Below, one piece after another: positions 31,265 through 40,294 of a DNA stretch of 47,835 nucleotides. Each line of letters opens with the position of its first letter. Position 1 is the stretch's first letter. Origin of the DNA: Bacteroidales bacterium (GTDB lineage Bacteria; Bacteroidota; Bacteroidia; Bacteroidales; F082); NCBI GenBank assembly GCA_017530365.1, contig JAFXMK010000048.1:1-47835 (forward strand). Reading direction: 5' to 3'. The translations under genes and the position numbers were made by a program. The notes under the pieces were generated by a model. That model was given only the letters and a program-made list of their open reading frames with translations, did no database searches and was not told where the DNA came from.

Positions 31265-33379
31265 CCCCATATTATACAGGATAAACGAATAGATATCCGC
31301 TTGTTCCTCCAGCACCTTGGCGATCGGCTTGCCACCGCCGTGACCGGCTTTGCTGTCGATGCGGATGATCTTCGGCTCATCGCCAGTCTGCGCGGCTTGC
31401 AGTGCGGCGGCATACTTGAAGCTGTGGGCAGGAACCACACGGTCGTCGTGATCGGCGGTGGTTACCATGATGGCAGGATAATGCACGTCGGCACCACTCT
31501 TGATGGTATGCAGCGGTGAATAGGCATACAAAGCCTTGAACATGGCTTCGTCGTCCTCGCTGGTGCCATAGTCGCTGGCCCAGTTCCAACCGATGGTGAA
31601 GAGATGGTAACGCAGCATATCCATCACACCCACCTGAGGCACGGCCACCTTGAAGAGGTCGGGGCGTTGGTTCACCACGGCACCCACCAGCAGTCCACCG
31701 TTCGATCCGCCGTTCAAGGCGAGATAATCGGGTGAGGTGTAGTTCTTCTGAATCAGGTATTCAGCGCAGGCGATGCAGTCGTCGAACACATTCTGCTTCT
31801 CGAGCTTGGTACCAGCCAGATGCCACTCTTCGCCATACTCATTGCCGCCGCGAAGGTTCATCTGGGCATAGATGCCGCCATTCTCCAAGAAGGGCAGGCG
31901 AGAGGTGCTGAAGCCTGGATTCAAGGTGATGTTAAAGCCGCCGTAGCCGTAAAGCAGGGTGGGGTTCTTGCCGTCCATCTTCAAGTCCTTCTTATAAGTC
32001 AGGAACATCGGCACCTTGGTACCGTCCTTGCTGATGACGAACACCTGTTCCGTGGCAAACGCCTCGGGGTCGAAATCGACGGCAGGAGCACGGAACACCG
32101 TGGATTCATTGGAGTCGATGTCATATTTGAAGATGGTGGTCGGATAGACAAATGAGGTGAAGCCGTAGTAAACCTCAGGCTCGTCGTAACGGCAGCTGAA
32201 GCCGACTTCGCCGTAGGTAGGCAGGGCGATCTCATGGAGTTGCTCGCCGTCCATGGTATAGACATAGGCATGGTTGGCTGCATCCTTGTCGTAGGTGACA
32301 ATCATCTTGCCATTGGCCAGTTGGGCCGAGACCAGTACGTTGTCCGACTCGGGGATGATGTCCTTCCAATTCTCCATCTGGGGAGCCTTGGCTGAAACCT
32401 TGACCACGCGACCCTTGGGTGCATCATAGTTGGTATAGATGTAGATCTCATCGTTGATGACATCGATAGGCATATACTGGTAATCCATGTTGTCTGCGAT
32501 TTGCACGAACTTGCCCTTAGGATCTTGCATATCACGGATCCATAAGGTGCTACCGGCGCCTTGGCCGCTCTCGAAGAGGAACATGTAATGTTCATCCTCC
32601 GTAAGATCGACCTGATGGAAATAGCGTGGCTGTGCAGGGTTGCTGTAGAACAGCTGGTCTTGGTCCTGCTTAGTGCCCAGCTTGTGGTAATAGATCTTAT
32701 GGTTTTCATTCACGTTGCTGAATTCCTTGCCGGCGACAGGTTTGTCGTAAGCGGCATAGAAGAAACCGTCCTTGTACCAAGAGGCACCGGTGAACTTGGC
32801 CCATTCGATATGGTCGGGAAGGAGCTCTTTAGTGGCGATGTCCATCACGTAGATCTCCACCCAGTCGGAGCCGCTGCGTTGGATCAGATAAGCATAATAC
32901 TTGCCGTCGTTCGACTGCGAACCGCCACCGAAGGCCACGGTGCCGTCGTCGGAGAGCTTGTTGGGATCCAGCAGCACCTCGGGTTCTTGGTCGGGATACT
33001 GAATGTAGATCACGCTCTGGTTCTGAAGACCGTCGTTCTTGCTGTAGATGTAACGGCCAAAACGTTTGTGGGGTGCGCTGTAACGCTCATAGTTCATCAG
33101 CGTTGTCAGGCGCTCCTTGATGGCGCCACGGAAGGGGATATGGCTGAGGTAGTCGTCCGTCACGGCACGCTGTGCGTTGACCCATGCTGTGGTCTGTTCC
33201 GACGTATCATTTTCGAGCCAACGATATGGATCGGCGACCTTGGTCCCGAAATAGTCGTCAACAACGGTTTCATCCCTGAAGGTCTCAGGATATTGTGCCA
33301 CCTGATAACGTGGCTGGGGCTTTTCTTGGCAAGCAGCCAAAGCAATTACGCTTCCCATGATTAAGATTGCTTTTTTCAT
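31241..33379 (-). CDS. Prolyl oligopeptidase family lipoprotein (S9A)
   Basis: 712 residues with a lipoprotein signal (lipobox LAAC, Cys 17), so periplasmic or membrane anchored. The beta-propeller spans about 80-430, opened by DDYFGTKVADPYRWLEND, typical of S9A. The alpha/beta-hydrolase domain follows, with nucleophile Ser in LALNGGSNGGLLVGA, Asp in DHDDRVVPAHS and His in SKAGHGGGKP. It cleaves short peptides after proline. No TAnnTTTG is seen in the 70-base gap upstream, which holds a CCCTACGGG hairpin and heptamers, so cotranscription with parE is possible. Confidence 0.93.
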   Translation of the reverse strand: MKKAILIMGSVIALAACQEKPQPRYQVAQYPETFRDETVVDDYFGTKVADPYRWLENDTSEQTTAWVNAQRAVTDDYLSHIPFRGAIKERLTTLMNYERYSAPHKRFGRYIYSKNDGLQNQSVIYIQYPDQEPEVLLDPNKLSDDGTVAFGGGSQSNDGKYYAYLIQRSGSDWVEIYVMDIATKELLPDHIEWAKFTGASWYKDGFFYAAYDKPVAGKEFSNVNENHKIYYHKLGTKQDQDQLFYSNPAQPRYFHQVDLTEDEHYMFLFESGQGAGSTLWIRDMQDPKGKFVQIADNMDYQYMPIDVINDEIYIYTNYDAPKGRVVKVSAKAPQMENWKDIIPESDNVLVSAQLANGKMIVTYDKDAANHAYVYTMDGEQLHEIALPTYGEVGFSCRYDEPEVYYGFTSFVYPTTIFKYDIDSNESTVFRAPAVDFDPEAFATEQVFVISKDGTKVPMFLTYKKDLKMDGKNPTLLYGYGGFNITLNPGFSTSRLPFLENGGIYAQMNLRGGNEYGEEWHLAGTKLEKQNVFDDCIACAEYLIQKNYTSPDYLALNGGSNGGLLVGAVVNQRPDLFKVAVPQVGVMDMLRYHLFTIGWNWASDYGTSEDDEAMFKALYAYSPLHTIKSGADVHYPAIMVTTADHDDRVVPAHSFKYAAALQAAQTGDEPKIIRIDSKAGHGGGKPIAKVLEEQADIYSFILYNMGVEYRSKK

Positions 33380-33424
33380 TTCATTTATTATTATTTGGTT
33401 TTTTAGCGAATCTACCGAGCTTTA

Positions 33425-33437
33425 AGCCCTACGGGCT
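33425..33437. repeat. AGCCC/GGGCT palindrome sharing the CCCTACGGG core
   Basis: A 5-bp hairpin with TAC loop (AGCCC TAC GGGCT), preceded by GAGCT. Same core and neighbouring GAGCT as the third palindrome at 4970-4986. Confidence 0.5.
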
Positions 33438-33457
33438 ACTCCTTACTCCTCACTCCA
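33437..33457. repeat. Three heptamers at the parE stop
   Basis: TACTCCT, TACTCCT, CACTCCA. On the minus strand the TGA stop of parE (33450-33452) lies inside the GGAGTGA unit. Confidence 0.8.
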
Positions 33458-35396
33458 CCTTGTCAATATAGGTATCATCCTCAATCCTCAGATTCTCAAT
33501 GATAAACCGTTGCCTTTCTGGCGTATTATTCCCCATGTAATACTTCAGCAGTTCTTTGATACCGAAGTCGTATTGGAGAATGACCGGCTCCAGCCGCATG
33601 TTGGGACCGATGAAGGCACGGAACTCGTCGGGAGAGATCTCACCGAGACCTTTGAATCGGGTGATCTCGGCCTGTTTGCCGCATTTCACGATGGAGTCGA
33701 TGCGTTCCTCCTCAGTATAGCAATAATAGGTCTCCTTCTTGTTTCGCACACGGAACAGGGGAGTCTGCAAGATATAGACATGGCCGTTCTTCACCAGATC
33801 GGGATAGAACTGAAGGAAGAAGGTGAGCATCAGCAGGCGGATATGCATGCCATCGACATCGGCATCGGTCGCGATCACGATGTTGTTGTAACGCAGGTTC
33901 TCGATGTCTTCATCGATATTCAAGGCGGCTTGCAGCAGGTTGAATTCTTCATTCTCATAGCAAACCTTCTTGGTCATGCCAAGACAGTTCAACGGTTTAC
34001 CGCGCAGGCTGAACACGGCTTGTGTCTGCACGTCGCGGCTCTTGGTGATGCTTCCCGAAGCGGAGTCGCCCTCGGTGATGAAGATGGTGCTTTCCAAGCG
34101 CTTCTCATGGTTGGTATTCAAGTGGATACGGCAGTCGCGGAGTTTCTTGTTGTTTAGGCTGACTTTCTTGGCACTCTCACGAGCCGCTTTCTTGATGCCG
34201 GCGATCTCCTTGCGTTCCTTCTCGTTGGCTTGAATCTTAGCTTGCAGGACCGACACCGTATCGGGATTTTTATGCAGGTAATTGTCGAGATGCCGTTTCA
34301 GGATGTCGAAGACGTAAGTCTTGAGGAAGGGGCTGTCGTTGGTGCCGTCGGGGTTGTTGGGAGCGAGGTGCGTAGAACCCAGCTTCGTCTTGGTCTGGGC
34401 TTCGAACACAGGCTCTTGGATCCTTACGCAGAGGGCGCATATCAAACCCTGCCGGATGTCGGCTGGCTCATATTCCTTTTGGAAGAACTCGCGCACCACG
34501 CGGGCATAACCTTCACGGAAAGCCGACTGGTGGGTGCCGCCTTCGGTGGTATGTTGGCCGTTGACGAAGGAGTAGAAGTAGTCGCTCGATTGGTTGTTGA
34601 CATGGGTGAATGCTGCCTCAAAGTCACCGTCTTTGATATGGATGATGGGGTAGAGGCCTTCGCCTTCCATATTATTCTGCAAGAGATCGAGCAGGCCATT
34701 TCTCGAGTAATAGCGCTTGTCGTTATAGACCATGGTTAAGCCACGGTTGAGGTAGGCATAGTTCCAGACCCTTTTCTCCACGTAGTCATCCACATAGTGG
34801 TAGTTGCCGAACAAGGCGCTGTCGGGGATAAACTCCACCAGCGTGCCAGTCTCATCTGGGTTATTGTAGGGGATGATGCCCGTGTCGCTGGTTTGTTTGC
34901 CTTGAGCGAATTCCACGATACGGGTCTTGCCGTCGCGGATGGACTGCACCTTGAAGTAGGAGGAGAGGGCGTTGACGGCCTTGGTACCCACGCCATTCAA
35001 ACCCACTGACTTTTGGAAGACCTTGCTGTCGTATTTGGCGCCGGTGTTGAGTTGCGACACGGCTTCCACCAGCTTTCCTTGCGGAATGCCGCGTCCATAG
35101 TCGCGGATGGAGACCTTTTTCTCTGCCTTATTGATGGTGAGTTCGATCTTTTTGCCATAGCCCGAGGTGAATTCATCGATCGAGTTGTCGATCACCTCTT
35201 TGATCAACACGTAGATGCCATCGTCCTGCGAGGCGCCGTCGCCCAGTTTGCCGATATACATGCCCGGACGGCGACGGATGTGCTCCATATCTTCCAGATG
35301 CACAATCTTGTCATCGCCGTAATCTTCTTTCACCACGGGAGCCTCTTCAGGCTGGTTGAATATATCCTGATTCTCTTCAAAAGGTTCGTTTGTCAT
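33450..35396 (-). CDS. parE: DNA topoisomerase IV subunit B-type (GyrB/ParE family)
   Basis: 648 residues. GHKL ATPase at about 30-230 with [16 protein letters not shown] and [14 protein letters not shown]; transducer domain to about 420; TOPRIM domain with ITEGDSASG and [12 protein letters not shown]; and the C-terminal FKGLGE and [14 protein letters not shown]. The length is that of ParE, lacking the insert of many GyrB proteins; a GyrB assignment is the alternative, since its gyrase A partner is also in the window but not adjacent. The ATG at 35396 is used (TTG 35399 is in frame). The promoter box lies within the end of the upstream flippase gene. The stop lies in heptamers. Confidence 0.86.
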   Translation of the reverse strand: MTNEPFEENQDIFNQPEEAPVVKEDYGDDKIVHLEDMEHIRRRPGMYIGKLGDGASQDDGIYVLIKEVIDNSIDEFTSGYGKKIELTINKAEKKVSIRDYGRGIPQGKLVEAVSQLNTGAKYDSKVFQKSVGLNGVGTKAVNALSSYFKVQSIRDGKTRIVEFAQGKQTSDTGIIPYNNPDETGTLVEFIPDSALFGNYHYVDDYVEKRVWNYAYLNRGLTMVYNDKRYYSRNGLLDLLQNNMEGEGLYPIIHIKDGDFEAAFTHVNNQSSDYFYSFVNGQHTTEGGTHQSAFREGYARVVREFFQKEYEPADIRQGLICALCVRIQEPVFEAQTKTKLGSTHLAPNNPDGTNDSPFLKTYVFDILKRHLDNYLHKNPDTVSVLQAKIQANEKERKEIAGIKKAARESAKKVSLNNKKLRDCRIHLNTNHEKRLESTIFITEGDSASGSITKSRDVQTQAVFSLRGKPLNCLGMTKKVCYENEEFNLLQAALNIDEDIENLRYNNIVIATDADVDGMHIRLLMLTFFLQFYPDLVKNGHVYILQTPLFRVRNKKETYYCYTEEERIDSIVKCGKQAEITRFKGLGEISPDEFRAFIGPNMRLEPVILQYDFGIKELLKYYMGNNTPERQRFIIENLRIEDDTYIDKVE

Positions 35397-35402
35397 CAAA
35401 TT

Positions 35403-36695
35403 CTATTTTTTTGCAAAGATAGCAAATAATTCCTCTTTGAACCAACTCCAATCCTCTTTCGTCAGCAACAATTCCTTTGCTTTCACGTTCGTGAGTCTCT
35501 TAAAGACTAACCACTGGTACAGGATGATAGCAAAATAAGTGCAAGAGAAAGAGATGGCTGCTCCTTGAATACCCATCCGTGGGATCAAGAGAAGGGTAGT
35601 GGGGATCGTCACGGCCAAGCCGACAAGTGATGCATACAGATTGTATTTCGGCTTGCCTGTTCCCATGAAATAATTGGCGAAGATCAGCTGCGCCGAAGCA
35701 AACAAAAGCCCTGGGGACATCAGCAGGATGATGAGCTTGACCTGGCCGAAAGCGTCAGAGAACAACCAAGTGAAGAAACCCACTGGCAGCAATGCAATGG
35801 CCACCAAGGCAACCAAGGTCAGCACTACAGTGATCTTCAAAAACTTAATGGTCAAGTTCACGATCTTTTCCTCATCGCTGAGGTTGCTCAGTTTGGAGAA
35901 CTGCACCATCGAGACACTCACTCCGAAAACCTTCACACCCTCGCCAACCTGCGACCCAGCGCCATACACGCCCACCGCAGCGTCGGTGCAATGCTGTCGC
36001 AAGAGATAAATACTCATACGACGGTTCAAGGTGCTCACCAACATGGATAACTGGATGACTGCGCCATATCGCAACATCTCCTTGGCAGTAAGGAAAAACG
36101 GATCATAACCGTCTTTGGAAACCATGGGGAGCATCGCTATGAAACCGACGACAAAAGCCGTCGAATAGCCACAGAGCAGCGAATAAACGAACGCATGCGC
36201 ATCATGGATATTGAATACGAAGATGAACAACGCCATCGAGCAAACCTGAACCATAATCTGCAAGAGGAAAACCCAATTATAGGTGCTTACCTTTTCCTTG
36301 CCCAGGAAAATATTCAGGTTAAACTCGTGGAAGCTATAAACCAACACCAATAACAAGGTGATGCCTTCATATCCCTTGGGAACGATACGGTCAAAAGTGG
36401 TTGGGAAATGGGAGAGAACCCAGAAAAGCAGTGCATACAAGGCAATCACCATGAAGATCCAAACGTACGACACTGCCATCAAGGTGGAGAGTCTCTTTCT
36501 TGGCGTGAAATATACCAGGCCATTCCCCGCGATCAACTCCACGCCGATCAACAGGAAGGTGAGGTCCGTCAACACCGTGAAGCCGATGCCCCATTCCGCG
36601 GCGCCAAGCACCTTCGTGCCCATCAGCATCGTGATGAAGCCGATCAGCAGGTTCAGCACCCTCGTGACGCCTGTGCCAAGTATCTTCTTAAACAT
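35403..36695 (-). CDS. Polysaccharide flippase (MOP/Wzx-like)
   Basis: 430 residues with about 12 membrane helices in the oligosaccharide-lipid flippase pattern. It begins FKKILGTGVTRVLNLLIGF, with the paired GAAEWGIG motif after the first helix and the pseudo-repeat AAVGVYGAGSQVGEGVKV near 240 at the start of the second half. It should move undecaprenyl-linked glycans across the inner membrane. The TATTTTTG box ends only 4 bases before the ATG, so the mRNA is probably leaderless. The last six residues AIFAKK are encoded over the parE promoter box. Divergent from the GT2 fusion gene, suggesting one glycan pathway. Confidence 0.85.
   Translation of the reverse strand: MFKKILGTGVTRVLNLLIGFITMLMGTKVLGAAEWGIGFTVLTDLTFLLIGVELIAGNGLVYFTPRKRLSTLMAVSYVWIFMVIALYALLFWVLSHFPTTFDRIVPKGYEGITLLLVLVYSFHEFNLNIFLGKEKVSTYNWVFLLQIMVQVCSMALFIFVFNIHDAHAFVYSLLCGYSTAFVVGFIAMLPMVSKDGYDPFFLTAKEMLRYGAVIQLSMLVSTLNRRMSIYLLRQHCTDAAVGVYGAGSQVGEGVKVFGVSVSMVQFSKLSNLSDEEKIVNLTIKFLKITVVLTLVALVAIALLPVGFFTWLFSDAFGQVKLIILLMSPGLLFASAQLIFANYFMGTGKPKYNLYASLVGLAVTIPTTLLLIPRMGIQGAAISFSCTYFAIILYQWLVFKRLTNVKAKELLLTKEDWSWFKEELFAIFAKK
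35414..35421 (-). promoter_or_regulatory. -7 box for parE inside the flippase 3' end
   Basis: TATCTTTG on the minus strand, 17 bases before the parE ATG. It is also part of the flippase coding sequence (Ala-Ile-Phe-Ala). Confidence 0.65.
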
Positions 36696-36699
36696 GCTT

Positions 36700-36707
36700 C
36701 AAAAATA
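36700..36707 (-). promoter_or_regulatory. -7 box for the flippase gene
   Basis: TATTTTTG on the minus strand, only 4 bases before the ATG at 36695. Confidence 0.65.
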
Positions 36708-36760
36708 CAATTCTTTTCGAGATTATTCGTTATTAAAAAGGTCCTTGTGAGAAAATTTCC

Positions 36761-36768
36761 TAATTTTG
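36761..36768 (+). promoter_or_regulatory. -7 box for the GT2 fusion gene
   Basis: TAATTTTG, 15 bases before the ATG at 36784; excludes the frame starting at 36766. Confidence 0.65.
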
Positions 36769-36783
36769 ACCGATTTTTCAACC

Positions 36784-38742
36784 ATGAAGCTATCCGTAGT
36801 CATCGTCAACTATAACGTGGAGTTGTTCTTGGAACAATGCCTCAACTCTGTCCGCCGAGCCATGCAAGGCATTGAGGGCGAGGTCTTTGTGGTTGACAAC
36901 AACTCCGTGGACGGCTCGCTGAAGATGCTTGCGGAGAAATTTCCTGAGGTGAAAGTCATTGCCAACAAGGAGAACGTTGGCTTCAGCCGCGCCAACAACC
37001 AGGCTATCAGGATATCCACGGGAGAGTACGTGCTTTTGCTCAACCCCGACACGGTGGTGGAAGACGACACCTTCTCGAAGTGCATCACCTTCATGGATGC
37101 CCATCCCGACGCAGGCGGCCTCGGCGTGAAGATGGTCGATGGAAAGGGCAACTTCCTTCCAGAATCCAAACGAGGACTGCCAACGCCGGCTGCTGCCTTC
37201 TACAAGATGTTCGGCCTTGCCAAGCTGTTTCCGCACTCCAAGCGCTTCGCACATTATTACATGGGTCACCTCTCCAACGATGAGACCAACGAGGTGGAGA
37301 TCCTGGCTGGAGCCTACATGCTGATGCGTCGGGAGACCTTGGATAAGGTGGGGCTCCTCGACGAGACTTTCTTCATGTACGGCGAGGACATCGACCTTTC
37401 TTATCGCATCACGCAAGGAGGCTACAAGAACTACTATTTCCCAGAGACCCGCATCATCCACTATAAAGGTGAGAGCACCAAGAAAACCAGCGTCAACTAC
37501 GTCTTTGTATTCTACAAGGCCATGGAGATCTTCGCCAAGAAACACTTCGGGCAGAAACGCGCCTTCTGGTTCTCCTTTTTCATCAACATGGCCATCTATT
37601 TCAAGGCTTTCCTGGCCTTGTTATCCCAGTTCTTCCACAAGATCGCTATCCCGTTCCTGGACGCCGTGCTTGGCTATGGCGGTTTGGCTGCCATCAGCTA
37701 TTTCTGGGGTAAGATGACCGTTTATGAGGGAACAGGGAGCTATCCCACCATACTCTTCGCTGTGGTGCTACCCGCCTATATCCTGATATGGCTGCTAAGC
37801 ACCTTCTTCGCTGGAGGATACGATAAGCCTTACAGCATTGGCAAGAGCGTATTCGGCGTGGCCATCGGCAGCGTCTTCGTACTCATGCTATATGCCTTGC
37901 TGCCCGAGTCGCTGCGTTTCTCACGTGCCCTGATCCTATTCGGCACCATCTGGCTCGCCTTGGAGATGAGCCTCATCCGTCTCATCGGCATTGCAATGGG
38001 GAAGGAGTCTTTCCTCTCGAAACGCAACGCCAAGAAACGTTTCCTCCTCATCGGCAGTCCAGAAGAGGCAAAACGCGTGGAGAACTTGATTCAAAGCACT
38101 TCCATCAAGCCCGACTTCATCGGTTTGGTCAGCTCAGAAGCCAAAGGGGAGACCCCCGAAGGGTTCATAGGGCGAATCAACCAAGTGCCTGACATCATCA
38201 ATATCTATAAGATCACAGAGGTCATTTTCTGTTCGAAGGATGTGCCACATCAGGTCATCATCGACAAGATGGTGGAATGGCACGCCTCCAACGTGGATTA
38301 CAAAATCGCACCGGAAGACAGCCTTTCCATTATCGGCAGCAACAGTATCAACACGAGGGGAGACCTCTATACGGTGGATATCAAAGCCATCGACACAGTA
38401 GCCAACCGCCGAAACAAGCGTTTACTCGATTTCATCCTTTCAGGATTCAGCATCTTGTTCTGGCTGCCACTGGCTTTGGTGGTGAAAAAGCCCGTCCGGT
38501 TCCTGAAAGACGCTATCTTAGTGTTGTTAGGCCGCCGCACCTGGGTGGGCTACTGCAACACTTCCGACGAGACCCAGAAGTTGCCAAAGATTCGTCGTGG
38601 GGTTTACAATCCAGCCACCCCATTGGAAAAACTCGGCACCGAGAATGGCACCGAGTTTTATAACCAATTGAATCTGCTGTACGCCCGCGATTACACAGTC
38701 TGGAAAGACGCGGAGATCTTTTTCAAGTCGATCTCGAGATAA
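36784..38742 (+). CDS. GT2 glycosyltransferase fused to a membrane/Rossmann region
   Basis: 652 residues. Residues 1-245 are a WbbL/rhamnosyltransferase-like GT2 domain: LSVVIVNYNVE, FVVDNNSVDGS, NVGFSRANNQAI, LLLNPDTVVE and LDETFFMYGEDIDLSYR. Several membrane helices follow (about 265-420). A Rossmann-like domain begins at RFLLIGSPEEAKRVENLI, as in the N-terminal half of WcaJ-type polyprenyl glycosylphosphotransferases. It ends KRLLDFILSGFSILFWLPLAL... without the catalytic part of that enzyme. The transferase sugar is unknown; role in surface polysaccharide. Divergent from a flippase. The stop TAA lies in the first unit of the palindromic heptamer array. Confidence 0.85.
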   Translation: MKLSVVIVNYNVELFLEQCLNSVRRAMQGIEGEVFVVDNNSVDGSLKMLAEKFPEVKVIANKENVGFSRANNQAIRISTGEYVLLLNPDTVVEDDTFSKCITFMDAHPDAGGLGVKMVDGKGNFLPESKRGLPTPAAAFYKMFGLAKLFPHSKRFAHYYMGHLSNDETNEVEILAGAYMLMRRETLDKVGLLDETFFMYGEDIDLSYRITQGGYKNYYFPETRIIHYKGESTKKTSVNYVFVFYKAMEIFAKKHFGQKRAFWFSFFINMAIYFKAFLALLSQFFHKIAIPFLDAVLGYGGLAAISYFWGKMTVYEGTGSYPTILFAVVLPAYILIWLLSTFFAGGYDKPYSIGKSVFGVAIGSVFVLMLYALLPESLRFSRALILFGTIWLALEMSLIRLIGIAMGKESFLSKRNAKKRFLLIGSPEEAKRVENLIQSTSIKPDFIGLVSSEAKGETPEGFIGRINQVPDIINIYKITEVIFCSKDVPHQVIIDKMVEWHASNVDYKIAPEDSLSIIGSNSINTRGDLYTVDIKAIDTVANRRNKRLLDFILSGFSILFWLPLALVVKKPVRFLKDAILVLLGRRTWVGYCNTSDETQKLPKIRRGVYNPATPLEKLGTENGTEFYNQLNLLYARDYTVWKDAEIFFKSISR

Positions 38743-38817
38743 GATAAAAGATAAGAGATAAAAGATAAAAGTTAGGGATGGTCAAAACTTTTATCTTTTA
38801 TCTCTTATCTTTTATCT
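38736..38817. repeat. Heptamer array as a perfect 32-bp palindrome
   Basis: Left arm 38742-38773 and right arm 38786-38817 are exact reverse complements over 32 bases with a 12-base loop. Each arm consists of GATAAAA/GATAAGA heptamers. The stop of the GT2 gene (38740-38742) and the stop of the convergent GH109 gene (38812-38814) both lie in the first heptamer of their arm. Probably a bidirectional terminator. Confidence 0.95.
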
Positions 38818-40224
38818 AACAGCATGCTTATACCCTTGTACCTTATTCCAATCGCCACGGGTGAAGTCGGGCATGGCCACTGGCAGGCCGCCGTGGGCAA
38901 TGGAGGCTGCAGTGAGCTCGCCAAGGCAAGACCACTCGGCGGCGTCATATACATCCTGGTCAAGCGGCAAACCATTGTGCAGGCAATAGATCAGGCGGTA
39001 ATCCATGATGAAATCCATGCCGCCATGGCCCCCCACTTCTTTGGCTTTCTCCTCAATTTCCACCGCAATGGGGTGGAGGTATTCCGTTAAGATCTTATCG
39101 CGCACCTCCGCAGGCACAAAACCATGGGGATTCAGGTGCTGTCCTTCGCTCAAGAAGCCAGCAGGAAGTTTCTCTTCAAGTAAGGTAAAACCTTGGATGG
39201 GATACTTGTTGGCGAACCCATCCGTACCAGTAAGCTGATAGAGACGGTTGTAAGGGCGATAGGTATAGACATTATGCTCGATCAGCAAGGTTTTGCCCTT
39301 CTCCGTTTGGATCATCGTTGTGGTCATGTCGCCATTGGCGAAGTCATCTACGCCCATCAGCTCCTTGGCAATCTTCTTGCCGTTGTACGATGGCGTACTC
39401 ATCGAGGTGAGGGTCTTCATGCGGTCGCCGCGGTGAATGTTGAAAGCCTGGCAGAGAGGTCCGAGACCATGAGTAGGATACACGTCGCCCGCATGGCTTT
39501 GGTTGAACTCCAAACGCCAATTTTCGTAGTATTCGCGCCAATAGGGTTCGAGATTATGGATGTAGGCGCCCTCGCCGTGGACGAGTTCGCCGAACATACC
39601 TTGCTGTGCCATATTCAAAGCCGTTAGCTCGAAGAAATCGTAGCAGCAGTTCTCGAGCATCATGCAATGACGCTGGGTCTGCTCCGCCACGTCAACGAGT
39701 TGCCAACATTCCTCCAGACTGGTGGCGGCTGGCACCTCCAAGGCAACATGCTTGCCGCACTGCATGGCGTAAGTGGCCATCATCACATGGGTCTGCCAAT
39801 TGGTACAGATATAAACCAAGTCGATATCATCACGCTCGACCAACTCCTTCCAGCCATCACGGCCGGTATAAGCAGCGGCACGAGGGAGCCCCTTGGCTTC
39901 CAGGATGTTTTTCTGGACGGCCTCCACACGATCGGGCTCGATGTCGCACAAAGCGACCACCGTAACACCATCGATATAAGTCATGCGGTCCACGGCATCT
40001 GGACCGCGCATGCCCAGGCCAATAAAGCCGATACGGACATTCTCAATAGGATCGACAGCAAACTGCAGCACGCTTTTTTGACCTTCTTGGCGTTGAGGCT
40101 CGTCAAAAACGATGGTGTTGTCCTTGATGACATAGTTGCCGTGCCGATCCTCTTGAGGTTTTGTTGTACAAGCCGAGAGGAAGCAAGCCGCGACGGTTAA
40201 GATGAGTAAAAGTTTCGTTTTCAT
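38812..40224 (-). CDS. GH109 lipoprotein (Gfo/Idh/MocA family alpha-N-acetylgalactosaminidase)
   Basis: 470 residues with a lipoprotein signal (lipobox LSAC, near residue 19). The NAD-binding start VRIGFIGLGMRGPDAVD is followed by LCDIEPDRVEAVQKN, VYICTNWQTHVMMATYAMQ, GKHVALEVPA and MLENCCYDFFELTALNM. The DVYPTHGLGPLCQAFNIHRGD block with its Tyr/His is characteristic of GH109. These enzymes remove alpha-linked GalNAc, using tightly bound NAD. The start at 40224 is used; upstream codons cross the promoter. Divergent from the NahK-like kinase with back-to-back promoters. Confidence 0.87.
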   Translation of the reverse strand: MKTKLLLILTVAACFLSACTTKPQEDRHGNYVIKDNTIVFDEPQRQEGQKSVLQFAVDPIENVRIGFIGLGMRGPDAVDRMTYIDGVTVVALCDIEPDRVEAVQKNILEAKGLPRAAAYTGRDGWKELVERDDIDLVYICTNWQTHVMMATYAMQCGKHVALEVPAATSLEECWQLVDVAEQTQRHCMMLENCCYDFFELTALNMAQQGMFGELVHGEGAYIHNLEPYWREYYENWRLEFNQSHAGDVYPTHGLGPLCQAFNIHRGDRMKTLTSMSTPSYNGKKIAKELMGVDDFANGDMTTTMIQTEKGKTLLIEHNVYTYRPYNRLYQLTGTDGFANKYPIQGFTLLEEKLPAGFLSEGQHLNPHGFVPAEVRDKILTEYLHPIAVEIEEKAKEVGGHGGMDFIMDYRLIYCLHNGLPLDQDVYDAAEWSCLGELTAASIAHGGLPVAMPDFTRGDWNKVQGYKHAVR

Positions 40225-40250
40225 AGGTTTTGTTTTGCAATTTTGACCGA

Positions 40251-40258
40251 CAAATTTA
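40251..40258 (-). promoter_or_regulatory. -7 box for the GH109 gene
   Basis: TAAATTTG on the minus strand, 26 bases before the ATG at 40224 and 11 bp from the opposite box. Confidence 0.7.
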
Positions 40259-40269
40259 GGAAAGTTTCT

Positions 40270-40277
40270 TAACTTTG
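40270..40277 (+). promoter_or_regulatory. -7 box for the NahK-like kinase gene
   Basis: TAACTTTG, 17 bases before the ATG at 40295. Confidence 0.7.
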
Positions 40278-40294
40278 TCAAAAATAAACTGACT

